From positions 4,898,001 through 4,962,000 of the forward strand of contig NZ_CP022521.1 in assembly GCF_002234535.1 (NCBI RefSeq): DNA of 64,000 bases, written 5' to 3'. Numbering within the stretch: position 1 is the first letter of the stretch; each line of letters starts with the position of its first letter. This document shows, one piece after another, positions 17,844-26,673 of this stretch. This stretch comes from Actinoalloteichus hoggarensis. GTDB taxonomy: Bacteria; Actinomycetota; Actinomycetes; Mycobacteriales; Pseudonocardiaceae. The translations under genes were made by a program, and so were the position numbers. A model generated the notes under the pieces. It made no database searches and was not told where the DNA came from. It saw only the letters and a list, made by a program, of their open reading frames with translations.

Positions 17844-18833
17844 ATGCGGGCAGCGATCATCGACGAGCCGGGCAAGCTGAGGGTGGGCGAGGCTCCCGAT
17901 CCCACTCCGGGCGCCGCGGACGTGGTGATCAAGGTCGGAGCCTGCGGCATCTGCGGAACCGACCTGCACATCGCCGACGGCGAGTTCCCGCCCGCGCCGT
18001 TCCCGCTGGTACCGGGGCACGAGTTCGCGGGCGAGGTGGTGGAGATCGGCTCCGACGTCCGCACCGGCATCGCCGTCGGCGACCGGGTGGCCGTCGACCC
18101 CTCCCTCTTCTGCGGCTACTGCACGCCCTGCCGAACCGGCCGCGGCAACCTCTGCGCGAACTGGGGCGCCACCGGCGACACCGTCAACGGCGCCTTCGCC
18201 GAGTACGTGGCCGTGCCCGCCGTCAACGCCTACCGGCTGCCCGACTCGCTGAGCATGGGCCAGGGCGCGCTGGTGGAGCCGCTCTCCTGCGCGGTGCACG
18301 GCCTCGACGTCTTCGGCGCCCAGATCGGCGAGCGGATCCTCGTCGTCGGCGCCGGGACGATGGGCCTGCTGCTCACCCAGCTGCTGGCGGGCAGCGGCGC
18401 GCGGGTGTCGGTGGTGGACCGCAACGCGGCGCGGCTGCCGCTGGCCACGACGTTCGGCGCCGAGCACGTCGCCACGAGCGTCGCCGAGCTGGACGCCGCT
18501 CCCTTCGACGCCTCGGTGGACGTGACCGGCGCGCCGAAGGCCATCGAGGATGCCTTCGACGCGCTGCGGCGCGGCGGCAGACTCCAGATCTTCGGCGTGG
18601 CCGCCGACACCGCGCGGATCAGCCTGTCCCCCTTCCGCATCTACAACGACGAGATCAGGATCGTGGGCTCGATGGCCGTCCTGGACAGCTTCGAACCCGC
18701 CCTGCGACTGCTGGAGTCCGGGCGAGTCAGCAGCGAGGGGCTCATCAGCCACACCCTGCCCCTTGAGGAGTTTCCCGAGGCCGTGGGGATGGTTCGCGCG
18801 GGCACGGGAGTCAAGATCCAGATCGCTCCCTGA
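17844..18833 (+). CDS. Zinc-dependent alcohol/polyol dehydrogenase
   Basis: A 329-residue medium-chain dehydrogenase. Catalytic zinc ligands are C-G-I-C-G-T-D (Cys near residue 37), GHEFAGEVVE (His-Glu near 59-60) and the E in VEPLSCAVHG; the structural zinc site is C-x2-C-x2-C-x7-C (FCGYCTPCRTGRGNLC). The NAD(P) fold has VVGAGTMGLLL. It resembles sorbitol/threonine dehydrogenases and would oxidise the sugar alcohol or sugar imported by the following ABC transporter. ATG at 17844 has GAGGAAG upstream. First gene of the operon controlled by the divergent SorC regulator. Confidence 0.9.
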   Translation: MRAAIIDEPGKLRVGEAPDPTPGAADVVIKVGACGICGTDLHIADGEFPPAPFPLVPGHEFAGEVVEIGSDVRTGIAVGDRVAVDPSLFCGYCTPCRTGRGNLCANWGATGDTVNGAFAEYVAVPAVNAYRLPDSLSMGQGALVEPLSCAVHGLDVFGAQIGERILVVGAGTMGLLLTQLLAGSGARVSVVDRNAARLPLATTFGAEHVATSVAELDAAPFDASVDVTGAPKAIEDAFDALRRGGRLQIFGVAADTARISLSPFRIYNDEIRIVGSMAVLDSFEPALRLLESGRVSSEGLISHTLPLEEFPEAVGMVRAGTGVKIQIAP

Positions 18834-18889
18834 TCCGGGGGCGACGTAGCCAGGCATCCGCGAGAGACCTTCCGCGAAGGAGGACATCG

Positions 18890-20260
18890 GTGTCCACCGC
18901 CGGTTCACCGCGATATCCCCGCCGCCGAGCCAGAACAGCGGCCCTGCTCACCGCGACGACCCTGCTGGCGGGCTGCGCAGGCGCAGGCGACCTGGCGGGC
19001 GGCGACGGCCGCACCAGGCTCACCGTCGCCATCGTGTCCAACCCGCAGATGCAGGACGCCATCGCGCTCTCTCCCCGCTTCGAGGAGGAGTTCCCCGACG
19101 TCGACCTGGAGTTCGTCAGTCTCGCCGAGAACGAGGCACGGGCCAAGATCACCGCGTCGGTGGCCACCGGCGGCGGCGAGTACGACGTCGTGATGGTCAG
19201 CAACTACGAGACGAAGATGTGGGCGGAGAACGGCTGGCTGACCAACCTTCAGCCCTCCATCGACGCCTCCCCCGAGTACGACCACGACGACTTCATCCCC
19301 ACGGTGCGCGAGTCGCTGTCTTATCAGGACGACATGTACTCGGTGCCCTTCTACGGCGAGTCCTCATTCCTGGCCTACCGTGCCGACCTCTTCGAGGAGG
19401 CCGGGCTGGAGATGCCCGCCCGACCGACGTGGCACGAGATCGCCGAGTTCGCCGAGATCCTCAAGGCCCCGGAGGAGGGGCGGGTCGGGATCTGTCTGCG
19501 CGGCCTGGCGGGCTGGGGCGAGAACCTGGCCCCGCTCAACTCGGTGATCAACACCTTCGGCGGCCGGTGGTACGACGAGGAGTGGAACGCGCAGCTCACC
19601 TCCCCCGAGGTGCGCGAGGCCGTCCAGTTCTACGTCGACCTCGTGCGCGAGCACGGCCAGCCGGGCGCGGCGACGAGCGGCTACTCGGACTGCATCACGC
19701 GCTACAGCCAGGGTCAGGCCGCGATGTGGTACGACGCCTCGGCCATGGTGGCCTCGGTGGAGAACCCCGCCGACAGCCTCATCGTCGGCGAGAGCGGCTA
19801 CGCCCCGGCGCCCGTGGTGGACACCGACACCTCGGGCTGGCTGTTCACCTGGGCGCTGGCGATCCCCGAGACCTCCGAGCACAAGGACCTCGCCTGGGAG
19901 TTCGTGTCCTGGATGACCGACAAGGACTACCAGCGGATGGTCGGCGAGGAGTTCGGCTGGCCTCGGGTCCCGCCGGGTGCCCGCGAGTCGACGTATGAGA
20001 TCCCGGAGTACGCGGCCGAGGCCGAGGCCTACGCGGAGCCGACGCTCAACGCGCTGGCCAGCGCCGACGAACTCGATCCCAGTGTGTCGCCCGTGCCGTA
20101 CGAGGGCGTGCAGTTCCTGCGGATTCCGGAGTTCCAGGATCTCGGGACCCGCGTCGGTCAGCAGATCTCGGCGGCCATCGCGGGATCGGTGACCGTGGAC
20201 GAGGCGCTGGAGCAGGCGCAGCGCTATGCCGAGACCGTCGGCCAGACCTACCAGAAGTGA
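18890..20260 (+). CDS. ABC transporter sugar-binding lipoprotein
   Basis: A 456-residue extracellular solute-binding protein (family 1). The N terminus is an Arg-rich signal peptide with lipobox LLAGC (Cys ~26), so it is lipid-anchored outside the membrane. The binding fold continues with SVATGGGEYDVVMVSNYETK, VPFYGESSFLAYRADLFEEA and GWLFTWALAIPET. Similarity is to sorbitol/mannitol-type (SmoE-like) binding proteins, fitting the dehydrogenase next to it. The GTG at 18890 lies after a strong GAAGGAGG. 13 bp separates it from the first permease gene. Confidence 0.92.
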   Translation: MSTAGSPRYPRRRARTAALLTATTLLAGCAGAGDLAGGDGRTRLTVAIVSNPQMQDAIALSPRFEEEFPDVDLEFVSLAENEARAKITASVATGGGEYDVVMVSNYETKMWAENGWLTNLQPSIDASPEYDHDDFIPTVRESLSYQDDMYSVPFYGESSFLAYRADLFEEAGLEMPARPTWHEIAEFAEILKAPEEGRVGICLRGLAGWGENLAPLNSVINTFGGRWYDEEWNAQLTSPEVREAVQFYVDLVREHGQPGAATSGYSDCITRYSQGQAAMWYDASAMVASVENPADSLIVGESGYAPAPVVDTDTSGWLFTWALAIPETSEHKDLAWEFVSWMTDKDYQRMVGEEFGWPRVPPGARESTYEIPEYAAEAEAYAEPTLNALASADELDPSVSPVPYEGVQFLRIPEFQDLGTRVGQQISAAIAGSVTVDEALEQAQRYAETVGQTYQK

Positions 20261-20273
20261 GGGCCGTCCCGAG

Positions 20274-21218
20274 ATGACCACTCTCGACGCCACGACGGCG
20301 ACCGGACCGAGACCACCGACCTCGAAGCAGCGCCGCGCCGCCACCCGGAAGCAGGGGTGGGCCCGGCGGGCACCGCTGCTGCCTGCGTTGATCTTCGCGA
20401 TCATCGTCACCCAGCTGCCCTTCCTGTTGACGATCTTCTATTCGCTCCAGTCCTGGAACCTGGTCCGACCGGGCTCGCAGGAGTTCGTCGGGCTGGCGAA
20501 CTACGTCGCGGTGTTCACCGACAGCACCTTCCGCACCGCGGCGTTGAACACCGTGCTGATCACGGCAGGCTGCGTCGTCATCGCGATGCTGCTGGGCATC
20601 GGCCTCGCGATGCTGCTGGACCGGCCGTTCCGGGGCCGCGGCGTGGTGCGGACCCTGCTGATCACGCCGTTTCTGATCATGCCGGTGGCCGGGGCGCTGC
20701 TGTGGGAGACGACGATCTTCCACCCGCTGTTCGGGCTGCTCAACTTCGTCCTGAGCCCCTTCGGCGTGGACAGCGTCGCCTGGGTGAGCCAGTTCCCGAT
20801 GGCCTCGATCATCGTGGCGCTGGTCTGGCAGTGGACGCCGTTCATGATGCTGCTCGTGCTGGCGGGTCTGCAGAGCCAGGCCAAGGACCAGCTGGAGGCC
20901 TCGGCGACCGACGGCGCGACCGCCTGGCAGACGTTCCGGCTGATCACCATCCCGCACCTGCGCCGCTACATCGAGCTGGGTCTGCTGCTCGGCTCGATCT
21001 ACGTGGTCAACACCTTCGACACGATCTACATGATGACCCAGGGCGGCCCTGGCACCGACACCACGAACCTGCCGTTCTATCTGTACCAGCGGGCGTTCCT
21101 CGGCTTCGACGTCGGCCAGGCCGCCGCGCTCGGCGTCGTCGTGGTGGCCGGAACGATCATCGTCGCGACCGTGGCGCTGCGGATGATCTTCCGCACCTTC
21201 GGCAGGGAGGAAGCATGA
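20274..21218 (+). CDS. ABC sugar permease, MalF/SmoF type
   Basis: A 314-residue inner-membrane permease with six helices and the EAA loop (LEASATDGATAWQTFRLITI) that docks the ATPase. N-terminal residues are a basic cytoplasmic segment. ATG at 20274 lies 13 bp after the binding-protein gene; a longer frame overlapping that gene is not needed. The stop overlaps the next start (ATGA). Confidence 0.92.
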   Translation: MTTLDATTATGPRPPTSKQRRAATRKQGWARRAPLLPALIFAIIVTQLPFLLTIFYSLQSWNLVRPGSQEFVGLANYVAVFTDSTFRTAALNTVLITAGCVVIAMLLGIGLAMLLDRPFRGRGVVRTLLITPFLIMPVAGALLWETTIFHPLFGLLNFVLSPFGVDSVAWVSQFPMASIIVALVWQWTPFMMLLVLAGLQSQAKDQLEASATDGATAWQTFRLITIPHLRRYIELGLLLGSIYVVNTFDTIYMMTQGGPGTDTTNLPFYLYQRAFLGFDVGQAAALGVVVVAGTIIVATVALRMIFRTFGREEA

Positions 21219-22114
21219 CCGTCACAGCCGGTGAGTCCCCACAGCGCGCCGGATCGGCGGCCCGCTCGGCGTCCTCCTCCGACGGCCCGCCCCGGCACAC
21301 CGGCCGCGCGGTACGCGGGGTGCTGCTGACCACGCTGGCCTGGGTGTTAGGTCTGGCGTTCTTCTTCCCGGTGCTGTGGATGGTGCTCACCGGGTTCAAG
21401 ACCGAGGCCGAGGCCTTCCAGTCGCCGCCGACGCTGTTCTTCGTGCCGACCCTGGAGCAGTACGCGGGCGTCTTCGAGCGGGGCGTCGGCCCGTACCTGG
21501 TGAACTCGCTCTGGGCGACGACGGCGTCGACGCTGCTGGTGATCGTGCTGGCCGTCCCGGCGGCCTACGCCCTGTCGATCCGGCCGGTGCGCAAGACCAG
21601 CGACGTGCTGTTCTTCTTCATCTCCACCAAGATGCTGCCCGCGGCGGCGGTGATCGTGCCCCTGTACGTCACCACGCAGACCTTCGGCATCGCGGACAAC
21701 ATCTGGACGTTGACCGTCCTCTACACGGCGATGAACCTGCCGATCGCGGTGTGGATGATGCGGTCCTTCCTGATGGAGGTGCCGGTCGAGATCCTGGAGG
21801 CCGCGCACGTGGACGGGGCGACGCTGCCGCAGACGCTGCGGCGGGTGCTGCTCCCCGTGGTCGCGCCCGGCATCGCCGCGACGGCGTTGATCTGCGTGAT
21901 CTTCTCCTGGAACGAGTTCTTCTTCGCGGTGAACCTGACGGCGGCCAAGGCGGCGACCGTGCCGGTGTTCCTGGTGGGCTTCATGACCAGTGAGGGCCTG
22001 TACTGGGCGCAGCTCTCCGCGGCGGCCACGCTGGCCTCGCTGCCGGTGGTGCTCGCGGGCTGGATCGCACAGAAGCAGCTGGTCCGGGGTCTGTCGATGG
22101 GCGCGGTCAAGTAG
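21215..22114 (+). CDS. ABC sugar permease, MalG/SmoG type
   Basis: A 299-residue partner permease: first helix VLLTTLAWVLGLAFFFPVLW, EAA loop EILEAAHVDGATLPQTLRRV followed by LLPVVAPGIAATAL. Start ATG 21215 overlaps the upstream stop by 4 nt, so the two permeases are made in equal amounts. No ATP-binding gene follows; actinomycetes often use a shared MsiK-type ATPase encoded elsewhere, which is inferred here. A strong terminator follows at 22139. Confidence 0.92.
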   Translation: MTVTAGESPQRAGSAARSASSSDGPPRHTGRAVRGVLLTTLAWVLGLAFFFPVLWMVLTGFKTEAEAFQSPPTLFFVPTLEQYAGVFERGVGPYLVNSLWATTASTLLVIVLAVPAAYALSIRPVRKTSDVLFFFISTKMLPAAAVIVPLYVTTQTFGIADNIWTLTVLYTAMNLPIAVWMMRSFLMEVPVEILEAAHVDGATLPQTLRRVLLPVVAPGIAATALICVIFSWNEFFFAVNLTAAKAATVPVFLVGFMTSEGLYWAQLSAAATLASLPVVLAGWIAQKQLVRGLSMGAVK

Positions 22115-22138
22115 GTCGACGCCTTCGACGACAGATCG

Positions 22139-22174
22139 GAGAGGCCCGGCGCGGTGGGCGGCGCCGGGCCTCTC
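22139..22174 (+). terminator. Terminator of the polyol operon
   Basis: A perfect 14-bp stem (22139-22152 with 22161-22174) around an 8-nt loop, starting 25 nt after the last permease stop. No U-run, as usual for high-GC actinomycetes. Confidence 0.85.
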
Positions 22175-22536
22175 GCCTGCCCGGGGCGGTGCTGGTCGGG
22201 CCGATTCGGACGGCCGGGGCCGTCGATCGCCCTCGACCTCGCGGGCACGCCCTCGGGTTCGCCGCCGTCCGCGGGCACGATCCGCCGCCGCCCACGAGGA
22301 GGAGTCCACGTCGGCTTCTCGACGAGAGCCCGCAGGCGGTGACACGACGTCCGCGCGCCGGGCCGTGCGGCGCGGGCGGCTTGTCCGGAACGGCACCGGT
22401 GAGCGGGGCGTGCTGTCGCCGCTCGGCCGCAGGCGCGGTGGGATCGCCACCGGATTCCTCGATGCCTGCTGACACTGCCCGGACACGGCTTCGACCGGTT
22501 TCACATCCTGCCGAGAATCCAGGATGGTGAGCAGCG
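22175..22536. other. Gene-free stretch before the maltokinase
   Basis: About 360 bp after the operon terminator. No convincing gene on either strand; presumably contains the promoter of the decayed maltokinase gene. Confidence 0.4.
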
Positions 22537-23966
22537 ATGACGGTCCCCGACGCACCGCGCTGCGCCGCCGCGGCCGCCCCGGCTCTTCCCGCCTGGCTCG
22601 CGGCTCGTCGCTGGATCCCCGGCGGCGAACCGCCCGCGCTGCGGATCAGCGCGGCGACCGCGATCCCTTCGCCGACGCCGCGACGCGGCCTGGTCCACCT
22701 GGTCGTGACCACCGGATCGGGCGGGGCGGAGGCCGACTTCCCGGTCCTGCTCGACGTCACCAGGACGCCCCGCGATCCGAGCACGACCGCGCCGCCGCCG
22801 GCCGAGGTGGACGGCTGGTCGATCCGACCCGCGGTCGACGATCCGGCCGCGACGGCCGGTCTGCTGAACCTGATCGCGGACGGCGTCGACCTCGGCGGCC
22901 TTCGTGGCGAGGCGGAGCCGACCGTCGTCCTCCCCCCGCGATCTGCCGGGAACGGCGATCTCCGGTGAGCAGAGGCAACACCTCGCTGGTCTTCGGGGAC
23001 CGCGTGATCCTGAAGCTGTTCCGCAGGCTGCGACCCGGCGTGAATCCGGATCTGGACGGTCCACCGTGCCCTCGGCCGGGTCGGCTGCGCGCACATCGCC
23101 GCCCCGCTCGGCTCGATCGAGGGCCGTGTCCGGGGGCGCGCGGCGACGATCGGCCTGCTTCAGGAGTACCTTCCGGGGTCCGTCGACGGCTGGACCCTGG
23201 TCACCGGCCGGGCCGAGAACGCGAGCGGCGGCAGGCGGAATCCGGACGACCGGCGACGGCGGCGCCACGTCGAGGACTTCGTGGCCGAGGCGCACGTCGT
23301 CGGTCGAGCGGTGGCCGCCGTCCACGCCGACCTCCGGCGGGCCTTCGGCTCACGCCTGGTGAGCGGCACGGACGCCGACGCGGTCTTCGACTCGCTGCAC
23401 CACCGGTGGGACACCGTGCTCGCCGAGACGCCGGAGCTGCGGGAACACGCGGCCGACGTCCGCGCCGTGTTCGAGCGGGCCCGCGCGGAGAATCCGACGC
23501 TGCGGGTGCAGCGCACCCACGGAGACCTCCATCTGGGCCAGCCGCTGCGCACGGCGCGGGGCTGGGTGGTCATCGATTTGGAGGGCGAGCCGATGGCGCC
23601 GTTCGAGGAGCGAGAGCGGCTCCGGCCCACGCACCGCGACGTCGCGGGGATGCTCCGGTCGTTCGACTACGCCGCCGGACATCGCCTGCTCGCCGTCGAG
23701 CGGGAGTCGGGCGACGACGAGCCGTCGACGAGCGGGGCCGGGCCCGTCGCCGATGCGGCCGGTCGGGAGCTCGCCGTCGCGGCGGCCCGGCAGGACGCCT
23801 TCTGCGCGGGATACGCCCGAGTGCTGGACGGTCCACGCGGGCGACCCGCCCTGCTGCGGGCGCTGCGACTGGAGAAGGCCGTGTACGAGGTCGCCTACGA
23901 ACTGGCGAATCGGCCGTCCTGTCTCGGATCCCCCTCGCGGCTCTGCGCCGCCTCGTCCGGGGCTGA
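22537..23966 (+). pseudogene. Maltokinase-like gene with four apparent indels
   Basis: A trehalose/maltose-pathway maltokinase (Mak/Pep2 family; makes maltose-1-phosphate for GlgE) read in several frames. From 22537: PAWLAARRWIPGGE, then LLNLIADGVDL; after a C6 run at 22932-22937 the frame changes to PRDLPGTAISGEQ; an extra G near 22974 shifts to NTSLVFGDRVILKLFRRL, NPDL; an extra C near 23057 returns to VHRALGRVGCAHIAAPLGSI; the catalytic block HGDLHLGQ and VIDLEGEP is intact; a missing base near 23922 moves to SRIPLAALRRLVRG, stop 23966. Undoing each indel restores family motifs (EQSNTS, LEVHRAL, RPSW). Either a pseudogene or a badly called region. No glgE or treS is nearby. Confidence 0.75.
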
Positions 23967-24059
23967 GCCCCTCCCGACGCCGTCCGTGTGCTGACCTCAT
24001 CGGAAAGACGGAGTCGTGCTGCCCGCCGAGGGTGGGCGACGCCGGATGCGCGATCTGGT

Positions 24060-24083
24060 CCCGCCGACGACGCCGTCGGCGGG
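24060..24083. terminator. Hairpin between convergent genes
   Basis: A perfect 10-bp stem (CCCGCCGACG with CGTCGGCGGG) around ACGC, lying between the maltokinase remnant and the convergent gene ending at 24096. Could terminate either transcript. Confidence 0.6.
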
Positions 24084-24095
24084 TCTTCGACGACG

Positions 24096-25082
24096 TCAGC
24101 GCCTTCGGGCGCGGTAGGCCCGGCCGGCCGCGCCACCCGTCGGGCGTGGCCGCCACGATGCCGAGCTTCGACGACGAAGACGTCGCAGCCGCTCCAGGAG
24201 CCGCACCAGCACGGGACGTCGGTCGACGAGGCCGAGTGCGATCAGCGGCCGTGACCGGTGTCGCGGCTGCCAGGCCACCGGGATCGCCAGCCGGGGTGCG
24301 AGCACCAGCCACCAGCGGGCGGCGGGCCGGGCGGGCGCCCAGGCAGGCCGATGCCAGACCAGCCGCGCGCCGGACGCGCCGCCCCGCTCGATGCACGCCC
24401 GCCCGGCGCTGCGGGCGGGGACCGTGTCCGCGCCGAGCAGGCACCGTGCGAGCAGCCGATCGCCTTCGAGGTCGAACAGGTCTCTGGAACGGTGGATGCA
24501 GGTGGTGGCGTCGAAGGGCCGCCTGCCGCCGCCGACCCGACACGGCAGCACGTACTCCCCGTCGTCCCCCGCCACCAGGTAGAAGTCGGCGGGCCTCGTG
24601 CCGGACCAGCGTGGCGGCCTGCTGGTCGCCCTGACGGTGGGTGCGAGGACGTCGTACAACTCCCGGCGGGCCAGCGCCGGATCGGCGGAGCCGCCGCAGT
24701 ACTGCTGAAAGCGCTCGACCGCGTGCGGCAGGAGTTCGACCTCGTCCAGCAGCCGCCTGCCGCGCAGGGACGACGGCGTCACGGCCGCCGCGCGCCTGCC
24801 GGGGAAGAGCACGCAGTAGGTCGCGATCCACTGCGGGGCGCCGTCGCGGTCCTCGGCCAGCGGTAGCAGCACCTCGTCTTCGATGACCACGAAGTAGCCG
24901 GACCGGCTTCGGCGCCCCGCCACCGAGGCGGGCAGTCGGTCGGTGACGGTTCCCCTGACGCGGATCTGCTCGTGCAGCCAGGCTCTGGCCTCGGTCGGAT
25001 CGGCGAACCCCATGGCCTCCGCGCAGCTGTGCGCGCAGCGGTCGGTCACCACCACCGGCCAGTCGCCCCGGTTCACTCGCAT
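24096..25082 (-). CDS. Hypothetical protein, 328 residues
   Basis: A cytoplasmic protein with good codon bias and no recognised domain. The N-terminal third has a CAHSCAEAMGF segment and ordered hydrophobic strands (SGYFVVIEDEVLLPLAE; APQWIATYCVLFPGRR); the middle reads ADFYLVAGDDGEYVLPCRVG; the last ~90 residues are very rich in Arg, Pro and Ala with a RLLERLRRLRRR cluster, possibly nucleic-acid binding or poorly conserved. ATG at 25082 (an adjoining GTG at 25085 is equivalent). Convergent with the maltokinase remnant. Confidence 0.6.
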   Translation of the reverse strand: MRVNRGDWPVVVTDRCAHSCAEAMGFADPTEARAWLHEQIRVRGTVTDRLPASVAGRRSRSGYFVVIEDEVLLPLAEDRDGAPQWIATYCVLFPGRRAAAVTPSSLRGRRLLDEVELLPHAVERFQQYCGGSADPALARRELYDVLAPTVRATSRPPRWSGTRPADFYLVAGDDGEYVLPCRVGGGRRPFDATTCIHRSRDLFDLEGDRLLARCLLGADTVPARSAGRACIERGGASGARLVWHRPAWAPARPAARWWLVLAPRLAIPVAWQPRHRSRPLIALGLVDRRPVLVRLLERLRRLRRRSSASWRPRPTGGAAGRAYRARRR

Positions 25083-25656
25083 CACCTCACCGTTCTCGGC
25101 TGCCGGGCGACGAACGCGGTGCCGAACCGGCGACGAACCTGCTTCGCGAGGATGGCTGCCATCCGCGAGAGATCACCTTGACGGCGCAGGCGCGGGCGGG
25201 CAAGAGGCCATCTCGGGGATCATGAGCGTCGGCGGGCGGCGGGCGGCGGGCGGGGCACGGGGCGCGGAAGGCAGGCGGCGCCGAGCCGTCGCCGTCGAGA
25301 TCCCCTCCGCCCCTGGCGACTGGCGTCCGGGGAACTCGGGCCAGACGACTCGGACCCAGTCACTCAACCCCTGGCCGCTCGAAGCTCGGCGATCCGAGCC
25401 CCGGCAGACCGGTCCGGTGATCATGCCGATGCGCGCCCCTCGAGCGTCCGCGGCGGTTCCGAGGGCGGCCGGTGTCCATCCGGTCCGAGCCTGGTGTCCA
25501 TCCGGTCCGAGCCCGCCGTGATGGCGGTCGAGACGGGAGCCCGCGTGCATACGCTGTCGGCCGACGGCTCGCGTCACCATCCCTTTTCGGCATGATCGGC
25601 GGCAGACGACCTCCACCACGGAGACCAGGATCCGGCTCGGCGACTCCGACCTTCGG
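25083..25656. other. Gene-free stretch with tandem repeat
   Basis: About 570 bp between the hypothetical gene and the aldo/keto reductase. Besides the 22-bp tandem repeat at 25471-25513, the last ~60 bp before 25657 clearly encode the start of the reductase fold but have no in-frame start codon. Confidence 0.45.
25471..25513. repeat. 22-bp tandem direct repeat
   Basis: GGTGTCCATCCGGTCCGAGC followed by C is present at 25471-25491 and repeated exactly at 25493-25513, a 22-bp period. It lies in non-coding sequence upstream of the reductase gene; two-turn spacing would suit a dimeric regulator. Confidence 0.7.
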
Positions 25657-26562
25657 GTGTTCCCGCTCAATCTGGGTGGCAACGTCTTCGACTGGACCGC
25701 CGACGAGCAGCAGTCCTTCGCCGTGCTCGACGCCTGCGCCGCCGCGGGCGGCGACTTCGTGGACACCGCCGACGCCTATTCGGTCTGGGCGCCCGGCAAC
25801 CCCGGCGGAGTGTCCGAGGAGATCATCGGCCGGTGGAGGGCGGCCAGAGGCAACCGCGACGAGATCGTGCCGGCGACGAAGGTCGGCTGGCACCCCGAGG
25901 CGAAGGGGCCGGCGGCGGGGACGCTCCGCGCCGCTGCCGAGGCGTCGCCGCGCAGGCTCGCCACCGATCACCTGGATCCGTTCTCCACCCACTTCGACGA
26001 CCCGTCCGTGCCGGTCGAGGAGTTCCTCGGCGAGTTGGACGCGCTCGCCCGGGAGGGCAAGGTGCGCCACATCGCCGCCTCCGACATCACCGCGGAGCGG
26101 TTGGAGGAGGCACTGCCGGCCTCCGACCGTGCCGGTCTGGCTCGTTACGTGGCGATCCAGCCGCATGACAACCTCGTCTCCCGTGACACCTATGAGGGAC
26201 CGCCGGCGGAGACCGCGGCCCGGCACGGCCTCGTCGCACTGCCCTGCTTCTCCCCGGCCGCGGGCTTCCTGACTGGCGAGTACCGTCCCGGCGTCGAGGT
26301 GGACAGTCCTCGCAGCGACGGCGCGATGCGGCACCTGGACTCGAACCGGGGACGGTCCGTGCCGGCCGCGCTGGACAAGGTGGCCGAGCAGCGCGGGACC
26401 TCGGTGACGGCAGTGGCGTTGGCGTGGCTGCGCGCGCAGCCCACGGTGGTCGCCCCGGTCGTCAGCGCCCGCAACCCCCAGCAGCTGTCGACGCTGCTCG
26501 CCTCGGTGCCGCTGGCCTTGGACGAGGACGAGGTCGCCGTGCTCACCGCGGCGAGCGCCTGA
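25657..26562 (+). CDS. Aldo/keto reductase, N terminus in doubt
   Basis: A 301-residue NADPH-dependent oxidoreductase with a TIM-barrel aldo/keto reductase fold. Tetrad residues are visible: Asp and Tyr in FVDTADAYSVW, Lys in VPATKVGW and His in FSTHFDD; the C-terminal NADP loop is VVAPVVSARNPQQL. The only canonical in-frame start is the GTG at 25657, but coding similarity (RIRLGDSDLRVFPLNLGG) begins about 10 codons earlier. An ATG at 25592 in another frame would join with one restored base. So this gene may be truncated or frameshifted at its N terminus. Confidence 0.7.
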   Translation: MFPLNLGGNVFDWTADEQQSFAVLDACAAAGGDFVDTADAYSVWAPGNPGGVSEEIIGRWRAARGNRDEIVPATKVGWHPEAKGPAAGTLRAAAEASPRRLATDHLDPFSTHFDDPSVPVEEFLGELDALAREGKVRHIAASDITAERLEEALPASDRAGLARYVAIQPHDNLVSRDTYEGPPAETAARHGLVALPCFSPAAGFLTGEYRPGVEVDSPRSDGAMRHLDSNRGRSVPAALDKVAEQRGTSVTAVALAWLRAQPTVVAPVVSARNPQQLSTLLASVPLALDEDEVAVLTAASA

Positions 26563-26673
26563 GTCGATCGGGGCGCCGGGCACGGCGTCGCGGGCGGATC
26601 GCGCGGCCTGCCGTCGTCCTCGGCCGGACGCGGGCGGGTCGTGCTTTCGGTCCGCGCCGGAGAGGACACGCTC

